Program-made: the position numbers and the translations under genes
Shown here: positions 1 through 8,756 of the stretch, piece after piece
Layout of the letters: every line of letters begins with the position of its first letter
Numbering within the stretch: position 1 is the stretch's first letter
The notes under the pieces: generated by a model
Told to the model about the DNA's origin: nothing
Database searches by the model: none
The model's input: the letters and a program-made list of their open reading frames with translations, nothing else
NCBI RefSeq assembly: GCF_049319665.1
Contig: NZ_JBMOUD010000006.1
Span: forward strand, 124,001 to 188,000
Direction of reading: 5' to 3'
Length of the DNA: 64,000 nt
Source of the DNA: JBMOUD01 sp049319665
GTDB taxonomy: Bacteria > Pseudomonadota > Gammaproteobacteria > Enterobacterales > Enterobacteriaceae

Positions 1-669
1 ATGCAGAAAACCGTTAAGGATACCTTTAATCCCAACTCTAGTCCTGTTATTGATTTTAGAGGGAAAGGTGAACTGTCTATACAATTTTCAATATTTAAAA
101 CTTTACATCCCGAGTTATACAATAGATATGCGGTGAATTGTGGTTGGACTGTTGAAGGAACTGGCTCGTCAGCAACTATTTATTATAACGATGCCATACT
201 TACTAATGGTAAGAAAATAACTGCTATTGACTTGAAAGTATTAATAAGAAAGGGCTGTAGTGAGGAGACTTATGGACATGTTGTGCATAATAAACCTCTT
301 GCCGCATTAGTGAAGGTGCTTTTACTTCCTGAGTATATTGATCTTCAAATACTAGATTTTATTGACAGACTTCATCTTGCTGAAAATAAGATTGTAGTAT
401 CTAACAAAAAAATAAAATATTTTGTTAAAAGTAAATTTGGAAGAGCCGTCGTTTTAGATCATTCAGTAAATCGGCCAGGTAATGTAGTGAGGGATTTCAA
501 AAAAGCCGTGGATAACTTTTACAAAAATAACCCGCAAGTTAATCATGATCCAGCACAGTGGGGGAGTGATTTCAGTAAAAACGAAAAGAATTTATTGGAA
601 GAATATAAGTTAACAAGAGTAATGACTAATTCAGTAGGTAGGTTTAATTCGCTAAAGGCTAAATTATGA
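1..669 (+). CDS. Unknown protein, probable C-terminal part of a T6SS effector (possibly cut by window start)
   Basis: An open frame runs from the first base of the window, so the ATG at 1 may be internal and the true start may lie to the left. I do not recognise the 222 residues. They have no signal peptide or membrane segment and a basic C-terminus. The stop TGA overlaps the ATG of the next gene (ATGA at 666-669), an arrangement that couples translation. That next gene encodes an exported SH3-like protein of the kind that pairs with cell-wall effectors in this island, so I infer this is the toxic end of an effector. The DNA is AT-rich like the other cargo. Function not assigned. Confidence 0.55.
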   Translation: MQKTVKDTFNPNSSPVIDFRGKGELSIQFSIFKTLHPELYNRYAVNCGWTVEGTGSSATIYYNDAILTNGKKITAIDLKVLIRKGCSEETYGHVVHNKPLAALVKVLLLPEYIDLQILDFIDRLHLAENKIVVSNKKIKYFVKSKFGRAVVLDHSVNRPGNVVRDFKKAVDNFYKNNPQVNHDPAQWGSDFSKNEKNLLEEYKLTRVMTNSVGRFNSLKAKL

Positions 670-1526
670 AATTAAAATTTTTATTAAAAATTATTGCTTT
701 TCTGTCAGTGGCTATTTCATCAGTAGCTTTTTCTGATGTTATAATAACTTCACCTATTGGAACGGAATTAATTTTTTCCGATAAAAAAACTGGAGAGAAT
801 TATGATCCATACGCATGGAAAAAACTATCATTTAAAGATGGTAGAGACCCGATTGATCTGAGTATAAAGGGCCGTTATTTCACTGAAGATGGTTCATCTA
901 GAGTCTCTCCATCTGGAGAGTATTTAGTTGTAACTAGCATATCAGGGGGGTATTTAGATTCAGTGGATGGAAAGAGAGAGTATATTGATAAAGCTCATTG
1001 CAGTGTTGTTGATATGAAAAATGGTTGTTTCGTTAGTGACTGGGATGGTGAAGTTTGTGGATATAATTGGAAAAAAAATGAAGATGTGTTAGCAAGTTCT
1101 AATTCGCCAGGGGCTGAAACGTTCGACTTCCTTTCTTTGCGCCCCACAATAAATAGTATTAAAGATAATCTACCGTTACTTAATGAAACTACAGTGAGAA
1201 ATTATTTGAGATGTGATATGCCAGATAAAAAAAATATAAATGTGTACCAGGAGTTAATAAAGGTTAATAAGGTATCAAAAGAATTGGTGAGTGAATGCAT
1301 TATTAAATACTTAGGAGGAATCAGTTCGGAAAAAACTATTATAAAAAAAACATATTTATTTTCTGCTTCAGATAATAACAGTCGGACCAAAGCTTACTTG
1401 GTATCAGGAGATAAGGTGAAGGTAATACAAAGTTCACCTGATAATAGATGGGTAAATATTGGTTACATTAATGCAAAGGGCACGCCTCTCGTTGCATGGG
1501 TTAAGGCTGATACCTTAGTTAAATGA
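666..1526 (+). CDS. Exported protein with C-terminal SH3-like domain, candidate immunity protein
   Basis: The 286-residue product starts with a Sec signal peptide (basic start, hydrophobic stretch to about residue 22, SVAFS before the likely cleavage site), so it should be periplasmic. The last 60 or so residues (from KKTYLFSA to WVKADTLVK) have the pattern of a bacterial SH3-like domain: a Tyr/Phe strand, KVIQ, a Trp-containing strand and a final WVKADTL. The same pattern ends the candidate immunity proteins at 5873-6678 and 7202-7570, so the three may be one family. The start ATG overlaps the stop of the upstream gene by 4 bases. I infer immunity to the effector encoded just upstream. The middle of the protein is not recognised. 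Confidence 0.6.
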   Translation: MKLKFLLKIIAFLSVAISSVAFSDVIITSPIGTELIFSDKKTGENYDPYAWKKLSFKDGRDPIDLSIKGRYFTEDGSSRVSPSGEYLVVTSISGGYLDSVDGKREYIDKAHCSVVDMKNGCFVSDWDGEVCGYNWKKNEDVLASSNSPGAETFDFLSLRPTINSIKDNLPLLNETTVRNYLRCDMPDKKNINVYQELIKVNKVSKELVSECIIKYLGGISSEKTIIKKTYLFSASDNNSRTKAYLVSGDKVKVIQSSPDNRWVNIGYINAKGTPLVAWVKADTLVK

Positions 1527-1547
1527 TTTTTCTTGACACTCGCTATC

Positions 1548-1574
1548 TTTAAATAGTTTTACGAACTATTTAAA
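1548..1574. repeat. AT-rich perfect inverted repeat
   Basis: TTTAAATAGTT (1548-1558) and AACTATTTAAA (1564-1574) form an 11-bp stem with a 5-base loop, 22 bases after the preceding stop. No T-run follows on the plus strand, so it is not a standard terminator. It marks the join between an effector-immunity pair and the vgrG remnant. Confidence 0.5.
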
Positions 1575-1627
1575 TGAGGTAATTAAAGCTAGAGGTAGGG
1601 ATATTGTGACGTAAAAGTCAGCTTAAT

Positions 1628-2422
1628 ATGGGTCATCTGGTCAATAACGTGCGCGAACAACGTGGAACCGGTTTTGAACTGCGTACTGATGAGTTTGGTG
1701 CGATCCGTGCAGCCAAAGGTCTTTTCCTGACGGCGGATGAACAACTAAAAGCGCAAGGTGCGATGCTGGAAATGGCCCCGGCGGTTAACCAAATTAACCA
1801 GGCTAATAGCGAAATACAGGCCCTGAATGATGCCGCAGAACGGGATGGCGCATTGGTATCAGATATACAGAAGCAAATTAATCTGGTTAACGACCGCCTG
1901 TCAGGTTTGCAATCAGCCGTGTTACTGGCAAGTGCGCCGCAAGGCATGGCCTTCACCTCTGGTGAACACCTGCAGTTGAGTAGTTCTGGCAACACCATGA
2001 TTAACGCCGGCCAGCACCTCGATATTGGCAGCATGAAAAATCTGTCTGTGATGGTAGAAAAAGCATTGGGGATATTTGTGCATAAGGCGGGAGAAAAGCT
2101 TGTTGCCAATCAAGGTGATATAGAAATCCAGGCTCAGCACAACACAATGGCACTGTTTGCTGAGCAACAAGTCACCATCACCAGCAGTGATGATGAAATC
2201 GTCATCAGCACCCCCAAAACGTTGACCCTAAACGGCGGCGATTCCTACCTCAAACTGAGTTCAAGCGGAATAGAACACGGCTCGGGAGGCGATTTTATTG
2301 TTAAAGCGGCTAATTATCTGGTGCCGGGGTCGGGAGCTGACCTACCCAATGAAACCGATAATTTTAGTGTGACTGAGATTTCCGAAATGCATCAAGTCAC
2401 CAGTAAATCGTTCAATGATTGA
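1628..2422 (+). pseudogene. Orphan VgrG C-terminal fragment (DUF2345 region)
   Basis: The 264 residues match the C-terminal half of the intact VgrG at 17128-19590, starting at its GHLV / GTGSELRTDE segment and running through the coiled stretch, SAPQGMA.TSGE.LQL and the repetitive DUF2345 beta region to GGSYLKL. The gp27/gp5-like base and needle of VgrG are missing, so it cannot form a spike by itself. The ATG at 1628 lies where the parent protein has Thr, and there is no convincing ribosome binding site. The last 40 residues differ from the intact copy. I read it as the tail left when cargo was exchanged by recombination within vgrG. It could still be translated as a separate piece. Confidence 0.75.
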
Positions 2423-2452
2423 TTTAACTCATTCGTATGCTTGGAGTGGCTA

Positions 2453-2905
2453 ATGTTAAAGAAAGCGTTTTGTTTATGTTGCTTATTGTTTTTATCTAAT
2501 GCGCCTTTTGCCGCAAATAGGAATGCGTCATCACCTGAAAATATTGTGAGGAATTTTTATCATGATTATTTGACAGCATGGAATATGCCAGACGTTAAAG
2601 AGGGTTTGAAAAAGTCGCATCAAGCTGTGGATACCTACACGACCAAACATCTCAAAATATTGGGAAATGCAAATAATTCTGGTACGGACTATTTTACGCA
2701 CTCTCAAGATATATGTCCTGAATGGGAAAATAATATAAATACGAAAGAAATATCAATAAATAGTCACGTTGCTGCTTATCGAGTGGACTTGGGATATGGA
2801 AAGAGCATGTCCTCTTTCACAGTGCATCTTATAAAACAGCATAAGAGATGGATGCTGGATTCTGTTGAATTTGATGGCAGAGAAAGTGGGATATGTAACC
2901 AGTAA
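2453..2905 (+). CDS. Exported DUF3828-like protein, candidate amidase immunity protein
   Basis: I start at ATG 2453 because GGAG at 2443-2446 lies 6 bases upstream; an earlier TTG at 2441 would overlap that site. The 150-residue product has a signal peptide (KKAFCLCCLLFLSNAPFA, cut near ANRNA). The body, with VRNFYHDYLTAWN near the start and W at the end of a WMLDSVEFDG strand, resembles DUF3828 proteins from memory. Such small exported proteins often sit beside NlpC/P60-type amidase effectors. The next gene, 14 bases downstream, encodes such an amidase domain, so immunity to it is a reasonable inference. The family assignment was not tested. Confidence 0.6.
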   Translation: MLKKAFCLCCLLFLSNAPFAANRNASSPENIVRNFYHDYLTAWNMPDVKEGLKKSHQAVDTYTTKHLKILGNANNSGTDYFTHSQDICPEWENNINTKEISINSHVAAYRVDLGYGKSMSSFTVHLIKQHKRWMLDSVEFDGRESGICNQ

Positions 2906-2919
2906 AGATGGTGGGGAAA

Positions 2920-5876
2920 ATGTTTGATATAAAAAAGGAATTTCTGTTTTAAATTCAAATGCTGACATTATTGCCAAGGATAATGCCCGCCGATTCAAGG
3001 AAAAAATAGATCCTCATCTTAGATATGGCCTTTCACGATGTGCGGCATACGTTCGATTGGCGCTAGAAGCGGGGGGGATAAAAATACCTGTTCCAAGAAT
3101 AAGAACTCTAGCTTCGGCATGTGATTACGGCCCATCGCTACAAGAAAAGGGATTTGACCCTATATTTACACACTCGGGGGCGGGTAAGGCTGAATTTACC
3201 TCTCTTGTGATCCCAGGGCAGCAAGCTGGTGATGTCGTTGTTATTCAACCAATAGCAGGTCATCCGGATGGACATATAGCCATGTTCAATGGCTTACATT
3301 GGGTGTCTGATTTCGTTCAATATAAAGGTTTCTATCCTGGCCCCTCATATCGCAATATCAAACCAGCATTTATACTTTATCGGTATAACAATAATAAAGC
3401 CCGTAACACCGAAGTAAAGGATACTTCCCATAATATAACTATTGGCTACCCGATACCCAAGAATAAGAAGGGCAGTGATTTTACTCAGCTTGACGAGATT
3501 CTTTCGCATCTGGACGGCGAATCCACCGGGCTGTATATGATTGGCCGCAACGGGATGTGGCACGGCGGGATACACATCACCAACGCGACTACGCTGTGGT
3601 GCGCCCTAAGCGGAAAGTCGATATTCGAAAAGGTCGATTTCCCGGTGTCTTATACGGGTGAGCAGTTCGTCCGTTGCATGGCTGACGGTGATGTTGTGGC
3701 TTATCGCGTTTGTCAGGATTATCTGCCGATTAAATGGGGAAACGGGGCGCTGAGTTTTTCAGGCTCTTTCTTATTAGTCCGTCATTATATCCAGCCGGGG
3801 AAAACGGCAAAAAGTGGCCTGCATTTCTATACGCTGTATATGCATCTGGCACCGCATTCTGCCTATCAAACACCAGATACTACCCCATTGTGGGCCGTTC
3901 AGGATACGCTCACGGTTTACCAGCCAGAATGGCTATTGTCCGCTAGTCACAGCCACACTCACCGCGCCGGGGTCATGCCCAAGGGGGCATTGATAGAGTG
4001 GGATGACAAAGATGGCAATCTTCGTACTCGGGCTTTCAACCAGCGTGATTACGGGTTAGTGAGGTTTAAAGGGCTGACGGAAGCAATGAAGAAAAAAGGA
4101 GTAAAAACAACCCTAACGGAAGGCGAGCAATATTGGATACTGGTCGATAACAATAATATCAAATTGGTCGAGGAGGAGTTAGTTCAACCTGCCTGGTGGT
4201 CGCATTTACAGGTGCCTTCGAGTGATGTAATGCAGTATGACCGGATTGTGTGTCCGACGCCTTATCCTATTCATGCCGGTGACGCGGTCGGCCATCTGGG
4301 TTATTGCCAGGTGCCGAAGGACGGGGGATATGAATCCCGTTATCAGGTGCATATCGAATGTTTTAGCATGGATGACAATCTACCTACTTTCCTGACTAAC
4401 CCAGAGAAGGTGGGACATGATAACCCGCTGTACCTGAAATATTTACCGGGACTGGCGCTATACAAAAAAGAAACGAAGACCGGCACCTTTAGCAAGGAGG
4501 AGAGGGTAACCAGGGGAAGCGCTATTCTGCCATTGGCAAAAGTACCGGTGGAATCCCACAAAAACAAGGCAGGCCTTGAGGAGTATTACCAGCTGAAGGA
4601 AGGCTATGTCCTGAAAAGTGAGAAAACGCCTGAAAGACTGTCGCAGTATGATTTGGCTAAACTCGGATTCACCCTGATTAAAGATAACCCAGACAGCTTT
4701 GACCACCTGAACGGCAAAACGCAGCCAAAAGGGCTGGTGCGCAGTATTTATGAACAGTTATTGCATCACGCGACAATCGACTTACGCGTCAGTCATGCCT
4801 TGGTCTCGCACAATTACCAGCGGCTGCTGGATAAGATTGACGGCCACCCGCAGGGTAAATATTCCCCGGAAGAATATCGCCGTGCGATCCATAACCCATC
4901 ATATATACATGAGTTGTACAAAATAATAGTCAGGCATCCGAGTGACTGGTTCCATAAAAAGGAAGACGGTATTTGGCAGACGTTCCTGAACGAACTGAAG
5001 AAAGAGGCACCAGGCTGGAAAACGTACAGCGAAGACTTTCTCGATAAGATGGCGTGGATGCAGGAGGTGACGACGGAGAAACTAGGGCCAGAGCTGTGGC
5101 ATATGCATCCGTTGATGTTTTTGGGGGCTATTCGGCAATTACAAAGGTACATTATAAAACACACCCGATATGATTACACACTTGATGAAGCAATAAATAA
5201 GCAAATGAGTATTCCTGGGAATGCTGCTCCTAAATGGGGAATTTTGAGGAATGCTACTCGGGGAGAAGTAACTCAAGAAATAAAACCCTCAAACTTATTT
5301 AGTAATATACAAATGCTTCAATTTCTTGAAATAGACAAACCGATGGGAATATCGGTTGAGTTATTAAATGATTTTTTGAAAGGAAAGGGTTCTCTCGATG
5401 GCACTGCGGCAGCATTTATTCAAGCTGCCCATGATTTTAATATCAATGAGTGCTACCTTGCAGCACATGCTGCCATTGAAACTGGTAATGGGACCAGTGT
5501 ACTGGGCAAAGGATCTCTATTCTCATATAATCATCAGGAGTCAAGAAAAGTTTATAATATGTTTGGAATTGCAGCTGTAGATGGAAATGCTGTCGGTGGA
5601 GGTAAAGCAGCCGCCTACTCTCGCGGATGGTTTACCCCGGAATTAGCCATCAGAGGAGGAGCAGGATGGATCTCACAGAAGTTTGTTAATAAGAAACAAA
5701 ATACACTTTATAAAATGCGTTGGAATCCATCTAGCCCTTCGTTACATCAATATGCGACAGCAGTGAATTGGCCAAGTCATATTGTCACTAGAATGTATGA
5801 AATTTGTGGCGATTATCATGAATATAATAAAGAGTTATATTTCGATATTCCTGTTTATAAGGAGAGTGCTCAGTGA
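2920..5876 (+). CDS. Multi-domain peptidoglycan-hydrolase T6SS effector, frame broken after codon 6 (-1 shift needed)
   Basis: The frame with good start signals begins ATG 2920 (GGTGGGG at 2910-2916) but stops at TAA 2950. A -1 shift at 2931-2937 joins it to a long frame ending at 5876, giving about 985 residues. Order: NlpC/P60- or CHAP-like amidase (Cys41 in SRCAAYVR, His119 in GHIAMFNG, then WVSDF); an M23/LytM-like part (MWHGGIHI, LYMHLAP); an EF-hand-like helical linker (DKIDGHPQGKYS, LWHMHP) common in T6SS effectors; a glucosaminidase-like C-terminus (Glu854 in AAIETGNGTS). Together these would attack stem peptides and glycan strands in the periplasm. Base composition becomes AT-rich near 5160, at the start of the glucosaminidase part. 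Candidate immunity genes lie on both sides. Domain names come from motif reading only. Confidence 0.7.
2931..2937 (+). other. A AAA AAG heptamer at the effector frame break
   Basis: The zero-frame codons from ATG 2920 read ATA AAA AAG, which places A AAA AAG in the phase needed for -1 slippage. The zero frame stops 12 bases later. After a -1 shift the next codon is GGA 2937 and the frame stays open to 5876. A purine-rich SD-like GGTGGGG ends 14 bases upstream. The same layout would arise by losing one A from ATA AAA AAA GGA. Confidence 0.55.
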
Positions 5877-6678
5877 TTCGATATAATAAGCTGTTATTGT
5901 GTTTGTTGCTTCTTATATTATTTGGGTTTAATTTTTATGCTGCTGCAAGTTGCATAGAAAATAAGATTTTTTATTCATATAATAAAACTCCAGAGCCAGA
6001 GCAAAAAAAGTTCAATTGAATGTGAAAACTTATTTTTATTCTTCCCCGCAAGAGGGATGTAAAACAAATATTTTCATAATAAAAAATGACAAGATCTTAA
6101 AGTATAGGGAGTTTGGAGGTTTTTCATACGTAAATTATATAAATAAAAATGGTCATGTTATTGATGGTTGGGTAAGAAATAAAAACATCATCCCCGATAA
6201 TGAAAAATATAATGGTTTAGACTATATCGATTTCTCACTGATGCTCGGAAAAGAAAAAACACGTCTCTTGGGAAAGACGACGAAAGATATGGATAACTGG
6301 ATAAACAACAATAAGATTAGCGTATCTGACCCAGATAATCATGGTTTTTATAAAGGGTTTGAGTCTTGGAATATTGATTTTTCTGGGGTATATATAACCA
6401 TATCTCAAACAAACAAAGTAATGGAAAAAAGGCTGGGGTATAATGATACCTATGTATCAGGTATTACGTTGGTCGATAGACAGTATAAAACTATCCGTGG
6501 TATATCGGTAGGTGATAGTTGGAATAAAGTCATCTCAAAGTATGGAAGGAATAGTAAAGCTGATACTGAAAATAAGTGCAATTATTTTCAGTATTTTGAT
6601 ATGCGGTTAACATTTTGCCTAGACACATTTAACAACGTTCAATCGATACTATTTGAAGATTATCCCATTGGGCCATAA
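5873..6678 (+). CDS. Exported SH3-like candidate immunity protein, frame broken at an A-tract (-1 shift needed)
   Basis: GTG 5873 overlaps the stop of the effector (GTGA) and has GGAG at 5861-5864. It opens a signal peptide (NKLLLCLLLLILFGFNFYAAAS) followed by CIENKIFYSY and a Pro/Glu-rich stretch, then stops at TGA 6017-6019. A -1 shift at 6004-6010 joins it to the frame running to 6678, for about 268 residues in total. The joined region holds an SH3-like segment (KTYFYSSPQEGC ... DGWVRNK) close to that of the remnant at 7202-7570. The downstream part alone has only a TTG start (6016) and no signal peptide, which argues that the two halves belong together. Position and export suggest immunity to the upstream hydrolase. 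The C-terminal 150 residues are not recognised. Confidence 0.6.
6004..6010 (+). other. A AAA AAG heptamer at the immunity-gene frame break
   Basis: Codons CAA AAA AAG put A AAA AAG in phase; the zero frame stops at TGA 6017. Slipping -1 gives GTT CAA TTG and the open frame to 6678. It has the same motif, phase and short distance to a zero-frame stop as the site at 2931-2937. Loss of one A from an A8 run would look identical. Confidence 0.5.
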
Positions 6679-6737
6679 AATACGCTATCATAAACAATTG
6701 TTATGACTTCAGATTATTGAATAGCACATTCTTACAG

Positions 6738-7205
6738 TATCTGGCAGACCTTTTCTGACTTAGTTAAATATATATGCTCCGGGCTGGAAAACGTACAGCG
6801 AAGACTTTATCGATAAGATGGCCTGGATGCAGAGGTGACAACGGAGAAACTGGGGCCAGAACTGTGGCATATGCATCCGTTAAGGTTTATGGGAGTTCTA
6901 ATACCCAAAGTTAAGTTATTGGTAGGATCACAGAAAAAGAATTCGTAACTTTTTTTTACAGAGGCCAAAAGGAATGAAAAATCATCACGTGTACCAGCGG
7001 AAATAACTACTGCTCAAGCAATTACTATGAAAGTATTAATGGGAGAGCTGTATTTTTTCAAAAAAACCGAAGGCATCCTTTCTTATTTAACAGTGTCGAC
7101 CCAATTGAATGGGCTAAAGGCTTACAAAAAGCAGGTTATGCGACAGATCCAAATTATGCAAACTCTTTAATTTCCGTCATGAAAAATCAGGGGCTTATAA
7201 AATAA
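6738..7205 (+). pseudogene. Decayed second hydrolase effector (linker plus glucosaminidase tail)
   Basis: Bases 6779-6894 repeat 5010-5126 of the intact effector almost exactly (the W-K-T-Y-S-E-D-F linker through LWHMHP), with a one-base deletion near 6832 and a stop nearby. A shorter match upstream (TATCTGGCAGACC at 6738) recalls the preceding IWQTF. After a degraded stretch, an open frame reads SNYYESINGRAVFFQ and ends DPIEWAKGLQKAGYATDP ... NQGLIK, the usual end of a glucosaminidase-type domain. The frames do not connect, so this is a relic of a second effector with a related linker but a different toxin end. Confidence 0.7.
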
Positions 7206-7570
7206 AAATTGCACTTGCATTATTTATTTTCCTAACATCATTTTTTTCTCATGCAGAGGTTTTTTGTTCTAATATTTCATCTAAAGCAGATGCTGAAAGA
7301 GTAATAATACCTAGTGATGAGTCAGGGTATAAGGTTGCAGGAAAAAGGCGCGTTTACTTTCATAATGCGCCAAGTGAAAGATGTACGAATAACAATATAT
7401 TTATCATTCCTGAAGATTTGGTGAATGCCTATGCAGATTACGGCGGATATACATATGTTATATATTTTACTAAAGAAGGTAAGGATATCGAAGGTTGGGT
7501 TAAATCTAATCGTTTAATGCCGACAGACACCGGCATCGCCCCATCTGACGGTAATAATAATGACCAATAA
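7202..7570 (+). pseudogene. Start-less exported SH3-like immunity gene
   Basis: An open frame encodes a signal peptide (KIALALFIFLTSFFSHA), then an SH3-like segment (VYFHNAPSERCTNNNIFII ... IEGWVKSNRL) close to that of the immunity gene at 5873-6678. The codon where Met is expected is ATA 7202-7204, and no other start codon lies near it in this frame. The effector remnant upstream stops at TAA 7203-7205. One G-to-A change in an ancestral ATGA overlap would turn the stop TGA into TAA and the start ATG into ATA together. The rest of the 122 residues appears intact, so loss of the start may be recent. Confidence 0.6.
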
Positions 7571-7864
7571 AATGACTTTGTGAGCAGGGTGTTGAGATGG
7601 GCGATATGCTTTGTTTAATGGTGGCGAAAGCAGAATATACAACCAGTAATAATGGTAGGGTGAAAGTTTAATGCAAAAAATAACAACTATTTCAAATAAA
7701 AATTCATCTGTTTTTCATAATGATTTTTTTAGCTTTGCTAAAACTGATTGAGTACTCCTGAGCACCTTGATTTTTTAATGTCCAATTTTACTAGAGGACT
7801 TAATAGTACTACATTGAAAACTCTAGTTCATCTAAGTTTTTAATTTAATAACAGGATGTTTATA
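7571..7864 (+). other. Cargo spacer with only very short open frames
   Basis: No gene is supported. Two tiny overlapping frames occur: ATG 7597 to TAA 7671 (24 residues) and ATG 7671 to TGA 7751 (26 residues, MQKITTISNKNSS). The second starts rather like the first gene of the window (MQK....N.NSS), so it may be a truncated relative. The DNA is AT-rich throughout. Confidence 0.4.
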
Positions 7865-8236
7865 ATGAAAATAATAGAAAAATTTATCATTGTTATAGGA
7901 GTAGTGCCTTTATTTGTATGCGCCATGTCTCAGGATGAGCAGGAAAATTATATTAATATTAAAAATACATACATTAAGTTAGATCAAGAGTTAAATAATT
8001 TATATAAATATCAAGTTAAGGAATATAAAGAGGAAGGCGGTGAATTTTATGGTGAAAGTGACTCTCGTAATGTTTTTTTAAAGAGATCGCAACAAATATG
8101 GATTAAAATGCGAGATGCAGATTGTAATTATGAAACATACGAATCAAAAAAAGGAACGGGGTTTCAAAGCATATATACACAATGCCTTCTTAATAAAACG
8201 AATGACCGGATAAAGTATTTGAAGGAAAATAATTAA
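7865..8236 (+). CDS. Exported LprI/DUF1311-like protein
   Basis: I choose ATG 7865 over ATG 7856 because AGGA at 7853-7856 sits 8 bases upstream and the shorter form starts cleanly with a signal peptide (KIIEKFIIVIGVVPLFVCAMS). The mature part is a helical, charged domain with YIKLDQELNNLY, then RSQQIWIKMRDADCNYETYE and a second Cys in TQCLLNKTNDRIKYL. This is the layout of the DUF1311 / LprI family, whose name comes from lysozyme inhibition in mycobacteria. In a T6SS cargo region such a protein could be immunity to a muramidase, but no effector gene adjoins it. Length 123 residues, normal for the family. Confidence 0.65.
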   Translation: MKIIEKFIIVIGVVPLFVCAMSQDEQENYINIKNTYIKLDQELNNLYKYQVKEYKEEGGEFYGESDSRNVFLKRSQQIWIKMRDADCNYETYESKKGTGFQSIYTQCLLNKTNDRIKYLKENN

Positions 8237-8271
8237 ATAATAGGAGCGATTTATTAGAAGGATTAAATATT

Positions 8272-8619
8272 ATGAAAATTAAGTTATTGTTTTTACTTAC
8301 TGCTGTTTTTTACTCAGTTAGCAGCATGGCTGCGTTTACTAATAATGAAAGTGAACAGTTGTCAGAAATTAATACCAAGTCTAAAAACAGAGTCTCAGAG
8401 ATAATTGGGGTTTTGGATAAGTCAATAAATGAACAGATTAGTAATAATCCAGAAAAAAAGAAGCGGATTTTAGAGTTAAAAAATGCGTGGGGAATTCTAA
8501 TAATAAAAAAATGCCAGCTTGAAACTTTTGACTCTAAAGGCACTGATGCAGAAATATCTGGAGTTAATGATTGTCTGTATAATGGCTATCAACGAGAGAT
8601 TAGTTACTTTACTTGGTAA
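8272..8619 (+). CDS. Exported DUF1311-like protein, relative of the preceding gene
   Basis: The 115-residue product has a signal peptide ending SSMAA. Its helical body repeats the pattern of the gene before it: NNESEQLSEINTKS, then LKNAWGILIIKKCQLETFDSKG and a second Cys in VNDCLYNGYQREISYF. The spacing of Trp, the two Cys and the final helix fits a divergent DUF1311/LprI protein. It follows the previous gene by 35 bases and is probably cotranscribed. Whether the pair is duplicated immunity or two separate inhibitors cannot be told from the sequence. Confidence 0.6.
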   Translation: MKIKLLFLLTAVFYSVSSMAAFTNNESEQLSEINTKSKNRVSEIIGVLDKSINEQISNNPEKKKRILELKNAWGILIIKKCQLETFDSKGTDAEISGVNDCLYNGYQREISYFTW

Positions 8620-8756
8620 GTTCTATGATTTAACACGCGACTTAAAATAATAACATCTCTGAAATTGATAAGAACTCTCTTTATTCCAAAGCTTAACTCA
8701 ATGATGACGTAAGAAGTCAATCATGCATTTAATTCAATAAAAAAGGAAATAAACCG

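Noticed and set aside
8440..8480. A-run followed by G in the second DUF1311-like gene as a further slippery site
   Set aside because: The frame is continuous through it; such runs are common in this AT-rich DNA and mean nothing without a frame break.
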